From: Inia geoffrensis
Lineage: Eukaryota; Chordata; Mammalia; Artiodactyla; Iniidae
Reading direction: 5' to 3'
NCBI GenBank assembly: GCA_036417435.1
Contig: CM070910.1
Coordinates: 15,813,501 to 15,877,500, forward strand
DNA length: 64,000 nucleotides
The notes under the pieces were generated by a model. That model did no database searches. It saw only the letters and a program-made list of their open reading frames with translations, and was not told where the DNA came from. The position numbers and the translations under genes were made by a program. The first letter of the stretch is position 1; every line of letters starts with the position of its first letter. Of this stretch, positions 49,316 through 60,955 are shown piece after piece.

Positions 49316-49901
49316 ATAATAAAACAAACTCAAACAAAAAAACAACACAACAGTTGGCCATGTGTAGACTTTGGGGCATCTTCCTCCCTGTTTCCCAGAC
49401 TGAAAAGAGTTAGGGTGTCACTGGCTCCCTTTGGGACCTTTTGAGAAATATTTCCACATTCCACATCATTTTTGAAAGTTTAACTGTGAAGTGTGTGGGC
49501 AGATTGAAATGGAGACACGAAACTGGTTGGTTTCCAAAGAAAATTACCATAAACTGGAAACCTGAATATAGTCATTCATCCTCTGGTCTTGGGATATGAA
49601 TGGATCATTAATTAGAGCCAGAAAAATAATGGTGCGGTCTCAGACAGGATAGCCAAAAGGAAAGACTCTTCCTGACCAGCGCGAGTTCCTTGCAGGCAAG
49701 GACTATGGCCAAGACACGGATCCCCGGTGCCCAGCGCCGCTCCAGGCACAGGGTAGATGATCCACAAATGCGGGATGAATGAATATAAGGCTGATGGCAA
49801 AAGATTTGGGTTTGAATCCCTGCTTTACTGTTCCCAGACAACACAATCCTGGAAGAATTCTTTCGAAATTCCAGATTTCCATCTCTGGAAAGCAGAGATT
49901 A

Positions 49902-50145
49902 AAAACAACACACCTGGGCTTCGCTGGTGGCGCAGTGGTTGAGAGTCCGCCGGCCGATGCAGGGGACGCGGGTTTGTGCCCCAGTCTGGGAGGATCCCGC
50001 ACGCCGCGGAGCGGCTGAACCCATGAGCCATGGCCACTGAGCCTGCGCGTCCGGAGCCTGTGCTCCGCAACGGGAGAGGCCACAACAGTGAGAGGCCCGC
50101 GTACAGCAAAAATAATAATAATAATAAAAATAAAACAACACACCT
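49902..50145 (+). mobile_element. CHR SINE, short form, 14-bp TSD
   Basis: GGGCTTCGCTGGTGGCGCAGTGGTTGAGAGTCC...GAGAGGCCCGCGTACAGC with an (AAT)n tail. Target-site duplications AAAACAACACACCT lie at 49902-49915 and 50132-50145. High similarity to the other short-form copies suggests a recent insertion. Confidence 0.95.
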
Positions 50146-50149
50146 CTCT

Positions 50150-50815
50150 TAAAATCATTGTGAGAATTATATAAGCTAATTCACATGACAATTTGTTACA
50201 AGCCACCAAAAGAGTTTCTCTAAGAAAGGGAGAAGAGAACTTAACATTCCCTTAGTACATGTTATTTGCTAAGCAGATGGAGAAAGATTTTTTCATACAT
50301 GTGACCTCCTGTAATAGAATACAATGTGGATTACTATTAGGTCTTCATTAATGAATATAATTTGATTGACTTATTTTCTAAGTGGATATGGTTGCCATCA
50401 TCACTTTGCTGGTGAAGTGGGTTGCTCTGGACTGATGTCACTCAAAACCTTCCTGTGGTTCCCACTGCACAAGGTGAGCAGCATCCCCGAGACAAGGAAC
50501 ATCCTCCAGATCAGGAGCTCAGGAGGATGCTCAGAGCTGTGGGCCTTGCCTGAGTGTTTCGTGCCCCTGAATGTCAGGAGCCCGGGAATGACATGACTAA
50601 CCCAATCCAAGGGAATTTCATCATGGTTTATCCTAAGATGCTGAGGGTCCTTGGTTTATAACAGCCTCTTTTAAGTCCAAATTTGTCTTAAGTATTATGG
50701 CACATCAGATGAATAGGTCAAGTTAACTGTTGACTAACAGTTCAATCATGAACCTGAAAACAGACACCTCACATGACATCTTAGGCTCAGACAGAACTTT
50801 TATAAAGAGCTGTGT
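50150..50815. other. Intergenic, nothing recognised
   Basis: No gene or confident repeat. Confidence 0.4.
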
Positions 50816-50818
50816 GGG

Positions 50819-51100
50819 GGCTTCCCTGGTGGCGCAGCGGTTGAGAGTCCACCTGCCGATGCAGGGGACGCGGGTTCGTGCCCCGGTTTGGGAGGATCCC
50901 ACACGCCGCGGAGCAACTAGGCCCGTGAGCCACAACTGCTGAGCCTGCACGTCTGGAGCCTGTGCTCCGCAACAAGAGAGGCCGCAATAGTGAGAGGCCC
51001 GCACATCACGATGAAGAGTGACCCCCGCTTGCCACAACTAGAGGAAGCCCTCGCACAGAAACGAAGACCCAACACAGCAAAAATAAATTAATTAATTAAT
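50819..51100 (+). mobile_element. CHR SINE, intermediate form
   Basis: GGCTTCCCTGGTGGCGCAGCGGTTGAGAGTCC, then GCACGTCTGGAGCCTGTGCTCCGC and ATCACGATGAAGAGTGACCCCCGCTTGCCAC, with an (AATT)n tail. Same composite structure as the copy at 29954-30282. Confidence 0.9.
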
Positions 51101-51179
51101 AAACTCCTACCCCCAACATCTAAAAAAAAGAAAGGACAAATTCAGTATTGCTGTGAGAAATAAACTAGGCAATATAATT

Positions 51180-51410
51180 AAATAATAACTCCCATCTACT
51201 AAGCACTCACCATGTGTCAAGCACTGTGTGAGGTGCTTTATTTGGGCTGCTTTGGATCTCTGTGAAATGAGTATTATTATCCCTGTTTTACAGATAAGGA
51301 AACTGAGGTCCAAAGAAGATAAATAATTTTTCCAAGGACACAAGGTATATTAAATAGTAGACCTAGGACTGAAATCAAATCTGTCTGACTCCCAAACCTG
51401 TTCATAACCA
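51180..51410 (-). repeat. MIR SINE, antisense
   Basis: CTACTAAGCACTCACCATGTGTCAAGCACTGTGTGAGGTGCTTTA...ATTATTATCCCTGTTTTACAGATAAGGAAACTGAGG...CCAAGGACACAAGG is a clear reverse-complement MIR. Confidence 0.92.
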
Positions 51411-52495
51411 ATACATCACTTCTGTAGCCCACTGATTACCTCTTACGCTCACCACCACCCAGTGGATGTTACATCTGCTCCCGTCCTTTGGAAATGCCAG
51501 CATCATAAAGATTCAGCAATTTTTCATGAAAACTTGCCAATCAATTTAAACATGTGTGTGAATATATATGTGTGTGCGTGAATATGTGTGTGTGTGTGTG
51601 ACCACTTATTGATCTAGTTGATCACTGCTCTACTTGTAAACCTATTTCCCATGAAGGCTTAAACGACAAGATTTGGCAGCCACTCAGATTCCAAGCCCTT
51701 TTTTGGGTAGAGAAGAATAAATAATGGGTATCTCACAGACCCAGTTCTAATCCTGATTCTACCTCTTATTGGCTGCAACAGCTGGGTTTTCAATTGCAAA
51801 CAACAGAAACCATCTTTAGCAGAAAGAGTCTGTTGAAAGAAAGTCTCTCAGGAGAGAGGACAGGGCTGGAGATCCGGGCTTACAAACTGCAGGAACCAGG
51901 CCAAGCAAGACCCAGCCAGGATCGCCCCAGGAGTCTCCTGCTTAGGAAGCCATTAAGGAGGCCCACTGGGCCTTGCTCCACACAGCTGCTGTTGAGTAAT
52001 CCCTGACTCTCCCTGTGTGTGGCCACGCCATCCGGCTCAGAATCCCGGGCGGAAGCATCCAAGCAGCAGGCTCAGGCCACAAGCCAGGGAGCTGGAAGAG
52101 AGACTCTCTGCCCTTATTGGTCCACTCCTCTCACTACGATGCTTAAGGGAGCACGGTGTTTGTGTCCCGTAACTTTAACTCCCTTCTCTCCCCTCCCCTT
52201 CCGGCCCCACCACCGCTGATGACTCAGGCTCACTGAGTCTACCAGATTCCTGCAAACAGCCCAGACACTGACCCGCCTCTGAGAAGCGTAAGCTGGTTGA
52301 CACATCGTGACACTTCACCCGCTCTTTGCTAGAGTGAGTGCTTTCCTATCGCCACAAAATGTAAGATTTTCATAGTCTCTGAACGGTTCTAAACTACCAG
52401 GTCACAAAAGATGTTAACACTCTGCTGGAAGTTTAATAATGGAAAGGCAGCAAATCAGTGCAGGTTGTAGTCTGAGAATTTGCTTCAGAAGTAAC
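51411..52495. other. Intergenic; GT-rich tract, possible unclassified repeat
   Basis: A GT/AT-rich simple repeat lies at 51551-51600. The block 51775-52240 (TTGCAAACAACAGAAACCATC...GGACAGGGCTGGAGATCCGGGC...TTATTGGTCCACTCC) reads like an old dispersed repeat that I cannot name. Confidence 0.35.
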
Positions 52496-52499
52496 AAGG

Positions 52500-52640
52500 A
52501 ATGCAGAGAGAGCATTTCATTGGACATCAAGTGATTTGGGTTCAAATCCAAGGTCCCTTACTAACCAATATGTCCCTGGGCCCACCACTCCACCTTTCCA
52601 CGTCTGTGTCCTCACCTAAGAAATGGAGTAAACAATGTTT
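52500..52640 (+). repeat. MIR fragment, sense
   Basis: AAGTGATTTGGGTTCAAATCCAAGGTCCCTTACTAACCAATATGTCCCTGGG...CACCTTTCCACGTCTGTGTCCTCACCTAAGAAATGGAGTAAACAATG fits the MIR order. Confidence 0.6.
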
Positions 52641-53255
52641 CCTGACCAACCTGCAACACAAGAACCAACTGGGGACCATGGGAAGAGCTGCCCAAACAGG
52701 AGTTTGGCTTTGTGAATGAGAGACATGGCTGTGGGAGGGAAGGATGGAAAGGAGAAAGGCACTGAAGCTTCCACCTCACTCTTCTGGGCTCAGTTCAAAG
52801 GCAGATCCGGTATGGATTTCCCTGGCCATGTGCCCTCCCTACACACAGTGGAGCCGGGGCAGAATCTTGCCTCCTTAAACTAGATTCACTCTCTCCATGG
52901 AGCTTTCAATGGCTTGTTCTGATACATAAGCTCTATAAAGTGTATCCTTTCGTGTATTTCTTTTCCTTTTGCTCTGGATATATCATACAGGGTCTCACTG
53001 AGGATGGTTAGTGCAGTTAACACATTACAAGAGAAATTTCGCTTAATCCCAGATGACCATGTGTACATTCTCATCCATTCGCACATGAAAAGAGGGGTCA
53101 TCCTGTAAGAACAGTGAATTTATGCCCCCCTCCCTACCAGCCTGGAATGATGTAAACATGTTCACAGTAGAAAAAAAAAGGCACAAGAATAAACTTTTTA
53201 AAAACTTACAGCGTCAAGGTTTGTTTCTTTCTGAAGATGGAAAGTAGTTTGATAA

Positions 53256-53461
53256 AAATGAATGGCATGGGCTTCCCTGGTGGTGCAATGGTTGAGAGTC
53301 TGCCTGCCGGTGCAGAGGACGCGGGTTCGTGCCCCGGTCTGGGAGGATCCCACATGCCGCGGAGCAGCTGGGCCCGTGAGCCATGGCCGCTGAGTCTGCG
53401 CATCCGGAGACTGTGCTCCGCAACGGGAGAGGCCACAACAGTGAGAGGCCCACGTACCGCC

Positions 53462-53493
<32 letters not shown>

Positions 53494-53502
53494 TGAATGG
53501 CA
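53256..53502 (+). mobile_element. CHR SINE, short form, 12-bp TSD
   Basis: GGGCTTCCCTGGTGGTGCAATGGTTGAGAGTC...GAGAGGCCCACGTACCGCC, poly(A), then (TA)n. Target-site duplications AAATGAATGGCA lie at 53256-53267 and 53491-53502. Confidence 0.93.
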
Positions 53503-53982
53503 GCTCAAATTTGAATTGGAGAAACAGCATAGTTATTCCTAAACACACATTGTAGTGGGATAAAATATTTCTTCCCTTCTTAAGATAGTCCAGACCACAT
53601 TTTTCTCAGAAGTCCTAATTTTAAAATTTAAAAAGATAATAATTTTTATACTCATCAACATTTCTTAATTCCAAGATGCCATGTTCATGCTTACATTCTC
53701 TCCTAAGTTTTCTACTGGAAATCAAATAACTGGCCAGTTGCATATCAGAAAGGAAATACAAAGAAAACCAAAAAATCACAGTTGTTATTGAATATCCCTT
53801 GCCACTCAAGTGACTTTTTAAAAACAATTTTTAACAATATAAATCTTTTCAAAACCCAGACTTTAAAGATCAACAATGACCTATGTCTGATAATGACAAT
53901 ATAGAGATGAAAAAAATCACTCATTGAACAATAATTTTATAAATCATCTTCAGAGAAGCTCTACTATAAAACTTAGCTTTAG

Positions 53983-54345
53983 GGCTTCCCTGGTGGCACA
54001 GTGGTTAAGAATCCACCTGCCAATGCAGGGGACACAGGTTCGAGCCCTGGTCCAGGAAGATCCCACATGCCACGGAGCAGCTAAGCCCGTGTGTGCACCG
54101 CAACTACTGAGCCTGCGCTCTAGAGCCTGTGAGCCACAACTACTGAGCCTGTGTGCCACAACTACTGAAGCCCATGCACCTAGAACCCTTGCTCCACAAC
54201 AAGAGAAGCCACCACAATGAGAATCCCAGGCATCGCAACGAAGAGTAGCCCCCTGCTCGCAGCAACTAGAGGAAGCCCGCGCACAGCAACAGAGACCCAA
54301 TGCAGCCAAAAATAAATAAATAAAATAAATAAATTTATATATATA
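53983..54345 (+). mobile_element. CHR SINE, long form
   Basis: GGGCTTCCCTGGTGGCACAGTGGTTAAGAATCC...CAACGAAGAGTAGCCCCCTGCTCGCAGC...AACAGAGACCCAATGCAGCC with an (AAAT)n tail. No unambiguous TSD. Confidence 0.9.
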
Positions 54346-54349
54346 TTAA

Positions 54350-55675
54350 AAAAAGCATGTCCCAGTCTTTTCCACAGCATGTTCCCTCCTGGTCACTGCT
54401 AACAGGTAAGGCCTCAGAGGCTGTGCTCTTCTCTCCCTGGCCTGACTGCAGCCAGTGAGGGGTCACTTTACTGCCCTAACAGACCTTGCAAACCAAGTCC
54501 TGTGTGTAAGGATGGTTATCAGCCTTTCTAGAAGAGGTCCCGTTCCAGTCACAGTTATTTTATCCCGCCCAAGGAGAGAACTCTTGGGGGTCATCAAAAT
54601 CTTCTCTGAGACCAGCGCGACCTGCAGAGTATTCGCTGTCTCTCTAAAGAGCACAGAGAGTTAATTAGTATGAAATTAATTATGGGAAAAGGAAAAACAA
54701 TTGCCAACAGATGAGCTGCTTTAAATTGGCCTATTCCTACACAAACCGTGTGTTTCTTCACAGGACCCTGCTCCATCATGGAGCTACAAGGCTGAGCAAC
54801 AACTTCAAAAAGGTTGATTGGGTTGGAGCCAGCAGGGTCAAAACAAGTTTCTAAATATTGTCTTGGTGATAGTTGAACCCCTGCCAGCTGAGACGGGGCC
54901 AAGGCTGTTAATAGCTGTGAAGAGGGAGACTGGATAAGAAATTCCAGGGACACATAAGCCAGAATGAATTTCTCATCTGGCGACATAGTATCTTAAAATA
55001 TTGTTTGTTCATTCATGCACTGATTCACTCATTTATTCACAGATTTCACGAGTCACATAGGCACAGCTCCTAGTCTCTCAATCCATCTCAGGAGGCAGAG
55101 GCACAAATACTGGGGAGGAAAGAGAGAAAACCACATATGCCACACGACAGGAGCGCCAGGAGGGTACCCAAACTGCAGGGTTCCTGGAGAAGGTGACACA
55201 GAGCTGGGCGGTAAGGGAGGGGCAGGAGTTCACTAGCCAGAAGTGGGGGAGGCATTGCAGATTGAAGGACACGTGAGTAAGACACTTAACTTCTGTACTC
55301 CTCAATGTCTTTATCTACAAAATGAGAGAAGGCACAGCCGAACCTAATGAAATTTCTGAGAGCATTAAGAACAAGGCGGAGCACGGGGCCTGACAGCATC
55401 CCACACTCCCAGGGCTTACATGCCAGCGTATCTGGGTTCCCAGCAGTGGGGGGAAGGACTGACGGAGATTCCATCTTGCTCTTACTGTTCCTAGGGGCCC
55501 GGGTGTGAATTTCTAGCTTCTATGGACCAGAATTAGGAGAAAGTCCGTACCCAAGGAACAAAACAAAACTTAGCAGTGGAGGCAAATTGATGAGTCACGA
55601 ACCACAGGCCTTGCAGACAAAACAGCATTCAAGTACACTCGCCTGAAATTAGAATGACTCATGGTAAGCCCACTT
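54350..55675. other. Intergenic, nothing confidently recognised
   Basis: No gene. A weak sense MIR-like piece (55285-55400, ACACTTAACTTCTGTACTCCTCAATGTCTTTATCTACAAAATGAG) is present. A 130-codon minus-strand frame at 54594-54986 shows no domain. Confidence 0.4.
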
Positions 55676-55908
55676 TCAACCCTTTTTTTAAATTTAATTT
55701 GATTTATTTTCTTATACAGCAGGTTCTTATTAGTCATCCATTTTATACACATCACTGTATACATGTCATTCCCAATCGCCCAATTCAGCACACCACCATC
55801 CCCACCCCCCCACCCCCCGCTGCTTTCCCCCCTTGGTGTCCATACGTTTGTTCTCTACATCTGTGTCTCTGTTTCTGCCCTGCAAACCGGTTCACCTGTA
55901 CCATTTTT

Positions 55909-56727
55909 CTAGGTTCCACATATATGCGTTAATATACGATATTTGTTTTTCTCTTTCTGACTTACTTCACTCTGTATGACAGTCTCTAGATCCATCCACG
56001 TCTCAACAAATGACTCAATTTCATTCCTTCTTATGGCTGAGTAATATTCTATTGTATATATGTACCACAACTTCTTTATCCATTCGTTTGTCGATGGGCA
56101 TTTAGGTTGCTTCCATGATCTGGCTATTGTAAATAGTGCTGCAGTAATCATTGGGGTGCATGTGTCTTTTTGAATTACGGTTTTCTCTGGGTATATGCCC
56201 AGTACTGGGATTGCTGGGTCATATGGTAATTCTATTTTTAGTTTTTTAAGGAACCTCCATGCAGTTCTCCATAGTGGCTGTATCAATTTACATTCCCACC
56301 AACAGTGCGAGAGGGCTCCCTTTTCTCCACACCCTCTCCAGCATTTGTTGTTTCTAGATTTTCTGATGACGCCCATTCTAACTGGTATGAGGTGATACCT
56401 CATTGTAGTTTTGGTTTGCATTTCTCTAATAATTAGTGATGTTGAGCAGCTTTTCATGGGCTTCCTGGCCATCTGTATGTCTTCTTTGGAGAAATGTCTA
56501 TTTAGGTCTTCTGCCCATTTTTGGATTGGGTTGTTTGTTTCTTTAATATTGAGCTGCATGAGCTGTTTATATATATTGGAGATTAATCCTTCGTCCATTG
56601 ATTCATTTGCAAATATTTTCTCCCATTCTGAGGGTTGTCTTTTTGTCTTGTTTATGGTTTCCTTTGCTGTGCAAAAGCTTTGAAGTTTCATTAGGTCCCA
56701 TTTGTTTATTTTTGTTTTTATTCCCAT
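55909..56727 (-). pseudogene. L1 ORF2 C-terminal segment, open for 272 codons
   Basis: A long surviving frame encodes the C-terminal third of L1 ORF2: [40 protein letters not shown] (the Cys-rich CX3CX7HX4C-type motif, with Cys, Cys, His, Cys visible), and [20 protein letters not shown]. It lacks the endonuclease and reverse-transcriptase domains, so it cannot be an enzyme by itself. The start Met is internal to ORF2 and is not a real initiation site. Confidence 0.9.
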
Positions 56728-56899
56728 TACTCTAGGAGGTGGGTGAAAAAAGTTCTTGCTGTGATTTATGTCAAAGAGTGTTCTTCCTATGTTTTCCTCT
56801 AACAGTTTTATAGTGTCCGGTCTTACATTTAGGTCTCGAATCCATTTTGAGTTTATTTTTGTGTATGGTGTTAGGGAATATTCTAATTCTTTTTACATG

Positions 56900-57300
56900 T
56901 TACTGTCAATTTCCTCTTTTACAGCTGTTAGCATTTGCCTTATGTATTGAGCTGCTCCTATGTTGGGTGCATATATATTTATAATTGTTATATCTTTTTC
57001 TTGGATTGATCCCTTGATCATTATGTAGTGTCCTTCCTTGCCTCTTGTAACATTCTTTATTTTAAAGTCTATTTTATCTGATCTGTGTATTGCTACTCCA
57101 GTTTTCTTTTGATTTCCATTTGCATGGAATATCTTTTTCCAACCCCACTTTCAGTCGTATGTGTCCCTAGGTCTGAAGTGGGTCTCTTGTAGACAGCATA
57201 TATATGGGTCTTATTTTTGTATCCATTCAGCGAGTCTGTGTCTTGGTTAGAGCATTTAATCCACTCACATTTAAGGTAATTATCAATATGTATGTTCCTA
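56900..57300 (-). pseudogene. L1 ORF2 endonuclease-domain remnant
   Basis: Minus-strand text encodes pieces of the ORF2 N-terminus: ITLNVSGLNALTKTQ, a stop, then DIPCKWKSKEN/HANGNQKK-type text across a frameshift, GVAIHRSDKIDFKIKN, CYKRQGRTL/EGHYIMIKGSIQ and ITIINIYAPNIGAAQYIRQM. It stops at about 56905, where C-terminal ORF2 sequence follows immediately. Confidence 0.75.
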
Positions 57301-57366
57301 TTACCATTTTCTTAATTGTTTGGGGTTTGTTTTTGTAGGTCCTTTTCTCTCTTGTGTTTCCTGCCT

Positions 57367-58264
57367 AGAGAAGTTCCTTTAGCATTTGTTGTAGAGCTGG
57401 TTTGGTGGTGCTGAATTCTCTTAGCTTTTGCTTGTCTCTAAAGCTTTTGATTTCTCCATCGAATTTGAATGAGATCCTTGCTGGATAGAGTGATCTTGGT
57501 TGTAGGTTTTTCCCTTTCATCACTTTAAATATATCATGCCACTCCCTTCTGGCTTGTAGAGTTTCTGCTGAGAAATCAGCTGTTGACCTTATGGGAGTTC
57601 TCTTATATGTTTTTTGTCATTTTTCCCTTGTTGCTTTTAATAATTTGTCTTTAATTTTTGTCAGTTTGATTACTATGTGCCTTGGCGTGTTTCTCCTTGG
57701 GTTTATCCTGCCTGGGACTCTCTGTGCTTCCTGGACTTGGGTGGCCATTTCCTTTCCCATGTTAGGGAAGTTTTTGACTATAATCTCTTCAAATATTTTC
57801 TTGGGTCCTTTTTCTCTCTCTTCTCCTTCTGGGACCCCTATAATGCAAATGTTGCTGCGTTTAATGGTGTCCCAGAGGTCTCTTAGGCTGTCTTCATTTC
57901 TTTTCATTCTTTTTTCTTTATTCTGTTCCATGGCAGTGAATTCCACCATTCTGTCTTCCAGGTCACTTATCCGTTCTTCTGCCTCAGTTATTCTGCTATT
58001 GATTCCTTCTAGTGTATTTTTCATTTAAGTTATTGTATTGTTCATCTCTGTTTGTTTTTTCTTTAATTCTTCTAGGTCTTTGTTAAACATTTCTTGCATC
58101 TTCTCAATCTTTGCCTCCATTCTTTTTCCGAGGTCCTGGATCATCTTCACTATTGTTATTCTGGATTCTCTTTCTGGAAGGTTGCCTATCTCCACTTCAT
58201 TTAGTTGCTTTTCTGGGGTTTTATCTTGTTCATTCATCTGTTACATAGTCCTCTGCCTTTTCAT
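57367..58264 (-). pseudogene. L1 ORF1 with two nonsense mutations
   Basis: The minus-strand frame starts MKRQRTM at 58264. A TAA at 58241-58243 is followed in the same frame by QMNEQDKTPEKQLNEVEIG, a coiled-coil region (EEISD-type heptads), and a second TAA at 58022-58024 where the family has Glu (EMNNTIT-stop-MKNTLEG). The frame then stays open through the RRM-like core (ICIIGVPEGEE) and RRNTPRHIVIKLTKIKDK, and similarity to the ORF1 C-terminus continues to about 57367 (complement of the LREFSTTKPALQQ text). ORF1p is the L1 RNA-binding chaperone. This copy is inactive. Confidence 0.88.
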
Positions 58265-58404
58265 TTTGTCAGTCTTTCTGTGAATATGGTTTTTCATTCC
58301 ACAGGCTGCAGGATTGTAATTCTTCTTGCTTCTGCTGTCTGCCCTCTGGTGGACGAGTCTATCTACGATGTGTTTTGTCTTTGTTATTTCTTTTTGTTTT
58401 ATTA

Positions 58405-59080
58405 TTGTGACCCCTTAAGCTTTATATCAACAATCCAAATGAGGGTAAAAAAACTACACAACCACTCTCCCACGTCATGCACATCCAGAGCTAAAGGTGA
58501 AATTAAGTATCATTTTTCACTTGGTTTTCATGAAAGACTAACATCCTACAACTTTCACCGCAGTCCTCTTGCTCTCACTTTTTTCTCACCCTCTAAAAAG
58601 ACTGTCAACATTTAGCTTTGCTTTCTTCCACCTCATTCTTTAACTCAAGTGCCCTCTGGTGTTATTCTTGATTTTAGCAACTAAAGTTATTGGCCTCCGA
58701 GTCCTGTTTAAATGTGCTTCATGGTGGTAGTTTTATCATCATGTTTCTCTTAAGTAGCACCTAGCACTAAGCTGTAACTATAAGACTTTGTGGGGAAAAA
58801 AAAGAAATTAAAAATTAGAATGTCTAGGTGCCAAATTCTGCAACCTACTGGATTAGTATGCCAAGTAATAACTTTTTTCAGTGCCTCACTTTCTCCAGTC
58901 ATGGACTTGGAGATTGTTAGCTCAGAAACTCACCTTACAGAGCATGTAAGACAACGTCCTCATCCGAAAGACAAAGAAATCAAGACAGAGAAATTAAGAG
59001 ACTTGCCAAGGTGACATAATGAGGGTTATCCCCTAGATCTTTCACCACCATATGATGAAAAGAGTTAAAATTTTCTAAGT
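58405..59080. other. Intergenic, nothing confidently recognised
   Basis: Flank of the L1. A possible antisense MIR piece lies at 58915-59025 (CTCATCCGAAAGACAAAGAAATCAAG...AGACTTGCCAAGGTGACATAATG). No gene. Confidence 0.4.
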
Positions 59081-59084
59081 ACTT

Positions 59085-59226
59085 ATCATGAGGTCTATCA
59101 CAGGCTTTATCTTATGAGCCCCACAGCATTGTTTTGAAGTAGATACTATCGGTATACCTATTTTACAGACAGAGAAATAGAAGTTTGAAAGAGAGAGTGT
59201 GGAAATGGGTGTACTCCATGTCACAC
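59085..59226 (-). repeat. MIR SINE, antisense
   Basis: AAGTACTTATCATGAGGTCTATCACAGGCTTTATCTTATGAGCCCCACAGCATTG...CTATTTTACAGACAGAGAAATAGAAG matches reverse-complement MIR. The next SINE inserted into its end. Confidence 0.7.
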
Positions 59227-59459
59227 AAATACAGGTTCTTTTGTTTGTTTGTTTGCGGTACGCGGGCCTCTCACTGTTGTGGGCTCTCCTGTTGCGAAGC
59301 ACAGGCTCCGGATGCACAGGCTCAGCGGCCATGGCTCACGGGCCCAGCTGCTCCGCGGCACGTGGGATCTTTGCGGACCGGGGCACGAACCCACGTCCCC
59401 TGCACTGGCAGGTGGACTCTCAACCACTGCGCCACGAGGGAAGCCCATAAATACACGTT
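59227..59459 (-). mobile_element. CHR SINE, short form, antisense, 11-bp TSD
   Basis: GCGGTACGCGGGCCTCTCACTGTTGTGG...CCACGAGGGAAGCCC with a (GTTT)n tail complement. Target-site duplications AAATACAGGTT / AAATACACGTT (one mismatch) lie at 59227-59237 and 59449-59459. Confidence 0.92.
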
Positions 59460-59639
59460 TTAAAACCAGGCAGCATGATTCCAGAAACCATGCTTTAAGT
59501 CACAACTGATCTTAGGGCCTTTATAGAAATTGTATACATAGATGCAGATACAGAGGTATATAGATGGATATGTGTGTACTTATGGATATATGATAGATCA
59601 GTAAGCAAAATAGAGAATTATTTTGAATATCTTAAAATT

Positions 59640-59958
59640 TTAAATAAATAGCATCATATTTTAGAATGAAAAAAAGGAGGGAGAGAAACAAGTGAAGGGG
59701 AAACCTATGGATTGAAATGGATTTGGAAGACATAGTTGTTTTTTTTAACAAGTGACTCTAAACTATAGTGTCTAAGAACGTTTGCACTTGGGTGCCAACA
59801 AGGTGGTGGTTACTGTGGGATGGGACACTGATGGACCTGTTGAGGTGGCTACAAAATTCTGCTTCTTAACTTGGACGGTGGGTACATGGGTCTTTGCCTT
59901 ATAACCGCTCATTGAACTCATTAAGCAATACCCAAAAAAAAAAAAAAAAAGCATCATA
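59640..59958 (+). mobile_element. L1M-type 3' end, sense (tentative)
   Basis: GGTGGTTACTGTGGGATGGGACACTG...TTAACTTGGACGGTGGGTACATGGGTCTTTGCCTTATAACCGCTCATTGAACTC followed by poly(A) (59935-59951) resembles an old L1 3' UTR end. Confidence 0.5.
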
Positions 59959-59959
59959 G

Positions 59960-60950
59960 ATTTATCTACCTGGGGTGTATAGAGGAAAGAGCCACCTGAC
60001 ATTCATGCCATCCTCTTTCAAGTGTACCTTGCTGTACTAAGGAGACATAGAAACTAAAAACTACGTTTCTCAGACTCCTTCCCAGCCAGAGTCCTGGATG
60101 TGATTTAACTTCTGTCAATCCAATCCAGCAGGATTGGAGCACAGTGCCAGGCTTCTGCTGCTCCCGCTGGCAAGCCCAGTTGCAAAGACATTTGGTTTTT
60201 CTGCAGCAGCATTAGCAGGGGTTCTGGGCTCTGTTCACTGGCCTTGAAGTGTTGAGAGCAGGGACTGTGGCATGTGGCATCCATTTGCGTGGACCACAGC
60301 CTGCACAGTGTGGTTCTAAGAGCCCACAGTACCAGCTGTAGCCTCTGATTGCAGTGACTTCCTGAGTATGGTAGTTTCCTGTTCTTGGTGGCTTTCAAAT
60401 TGTGGCTGTAGTGATATGATAATGGAATCAGCAGCTTTCTGATGCTAGAAGCGACCTTTCTGTCTTGGTACCTTATGCAGGCTTTGGACAACTTCATGGG
60501 GTGAAGCAAACACATACTGAGAGTCCAGGGCCTATGAAGGGTGGGGGGCCTGGTAAGCTCCCTGCTCTTTGGGTAGAGGTCCTGAGGGACTGCACCCTAG
60601 GGGCAAAGGTCAGCTGCAGGTAACTAGTGCTCAAACAGACTGCAGTCCCCCTTCAAATCTTCTGCACGGCCAAAAGTATCTAACTCCCGCAGTGTAACAG
60701 AAGTGATTCATGATTGATAGTTACCAAGTGCCTGATACAAGCAAATGGAAGTTATTTCTGGGGGAAAGAATTATCATCTTAGACTTCTAATTCTTTCAAC
60801 AGCAATTTAAAAAATGCAATACCCAGCACACAGACAAACAAAGCAAGCATATGAGGAGATTAGACAGCAAGAATGAGAAATACACAGTAGAAGCAGAAAA
60901 GCACAGGGAAGGTCTAGACCAGTGCTCTAGAAGAACTATAATGGAAGCCA
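59960..60950. other. Intergenic; possible old LTR fragment
   Basis: CTAAAAACTACGTTTCTCAGACTCCTTCCCAGCCAGAGTCCTGGATGTGATTTAAC (60052-60107) resembles the conserved start of some old ERVL LTRs, but I cannot assign it. No gene. The 136-codon minus frame at 60105-60515 shows no domain. Confidence 0.35.
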
Positions 60951-60955
60951 GAAAT

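Larger units (their letters stand above)
55683..58400 (-). mobile_element. L1 LINE, minus strand, ORF2 internally deleted
   Basis: A cetacean-type L1 reading right to left: a short 5' UTR remnant (complement about 58270-58395), ORF1 (about 58264 to 57367), the start of ORF2 with endonuclease text (58% of it in broken frames, about 57300-56905), then an abrupt jump to the ORF2 C-terminus (TFDxxH-like ... [14 protein letters not shown] onward) and a full 3' UTR ending in poly(A) at 55684-55690. The reverse-transcriptase domain is absent. By comparison with intact L1 ORF2 length, roughly 2.4 kb is missing (estimate). The element is not autonomous. Target-site duplications were not identified. 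Confidence 0.9.

Noticed and set aside
57591..58028. 145-codon hydrophobic plus-strand frame, looks like a membrane protein
   Set aside because: It is the antisense shadow of L1 ORF1; the opposite strand gives recognisable ORF1p.
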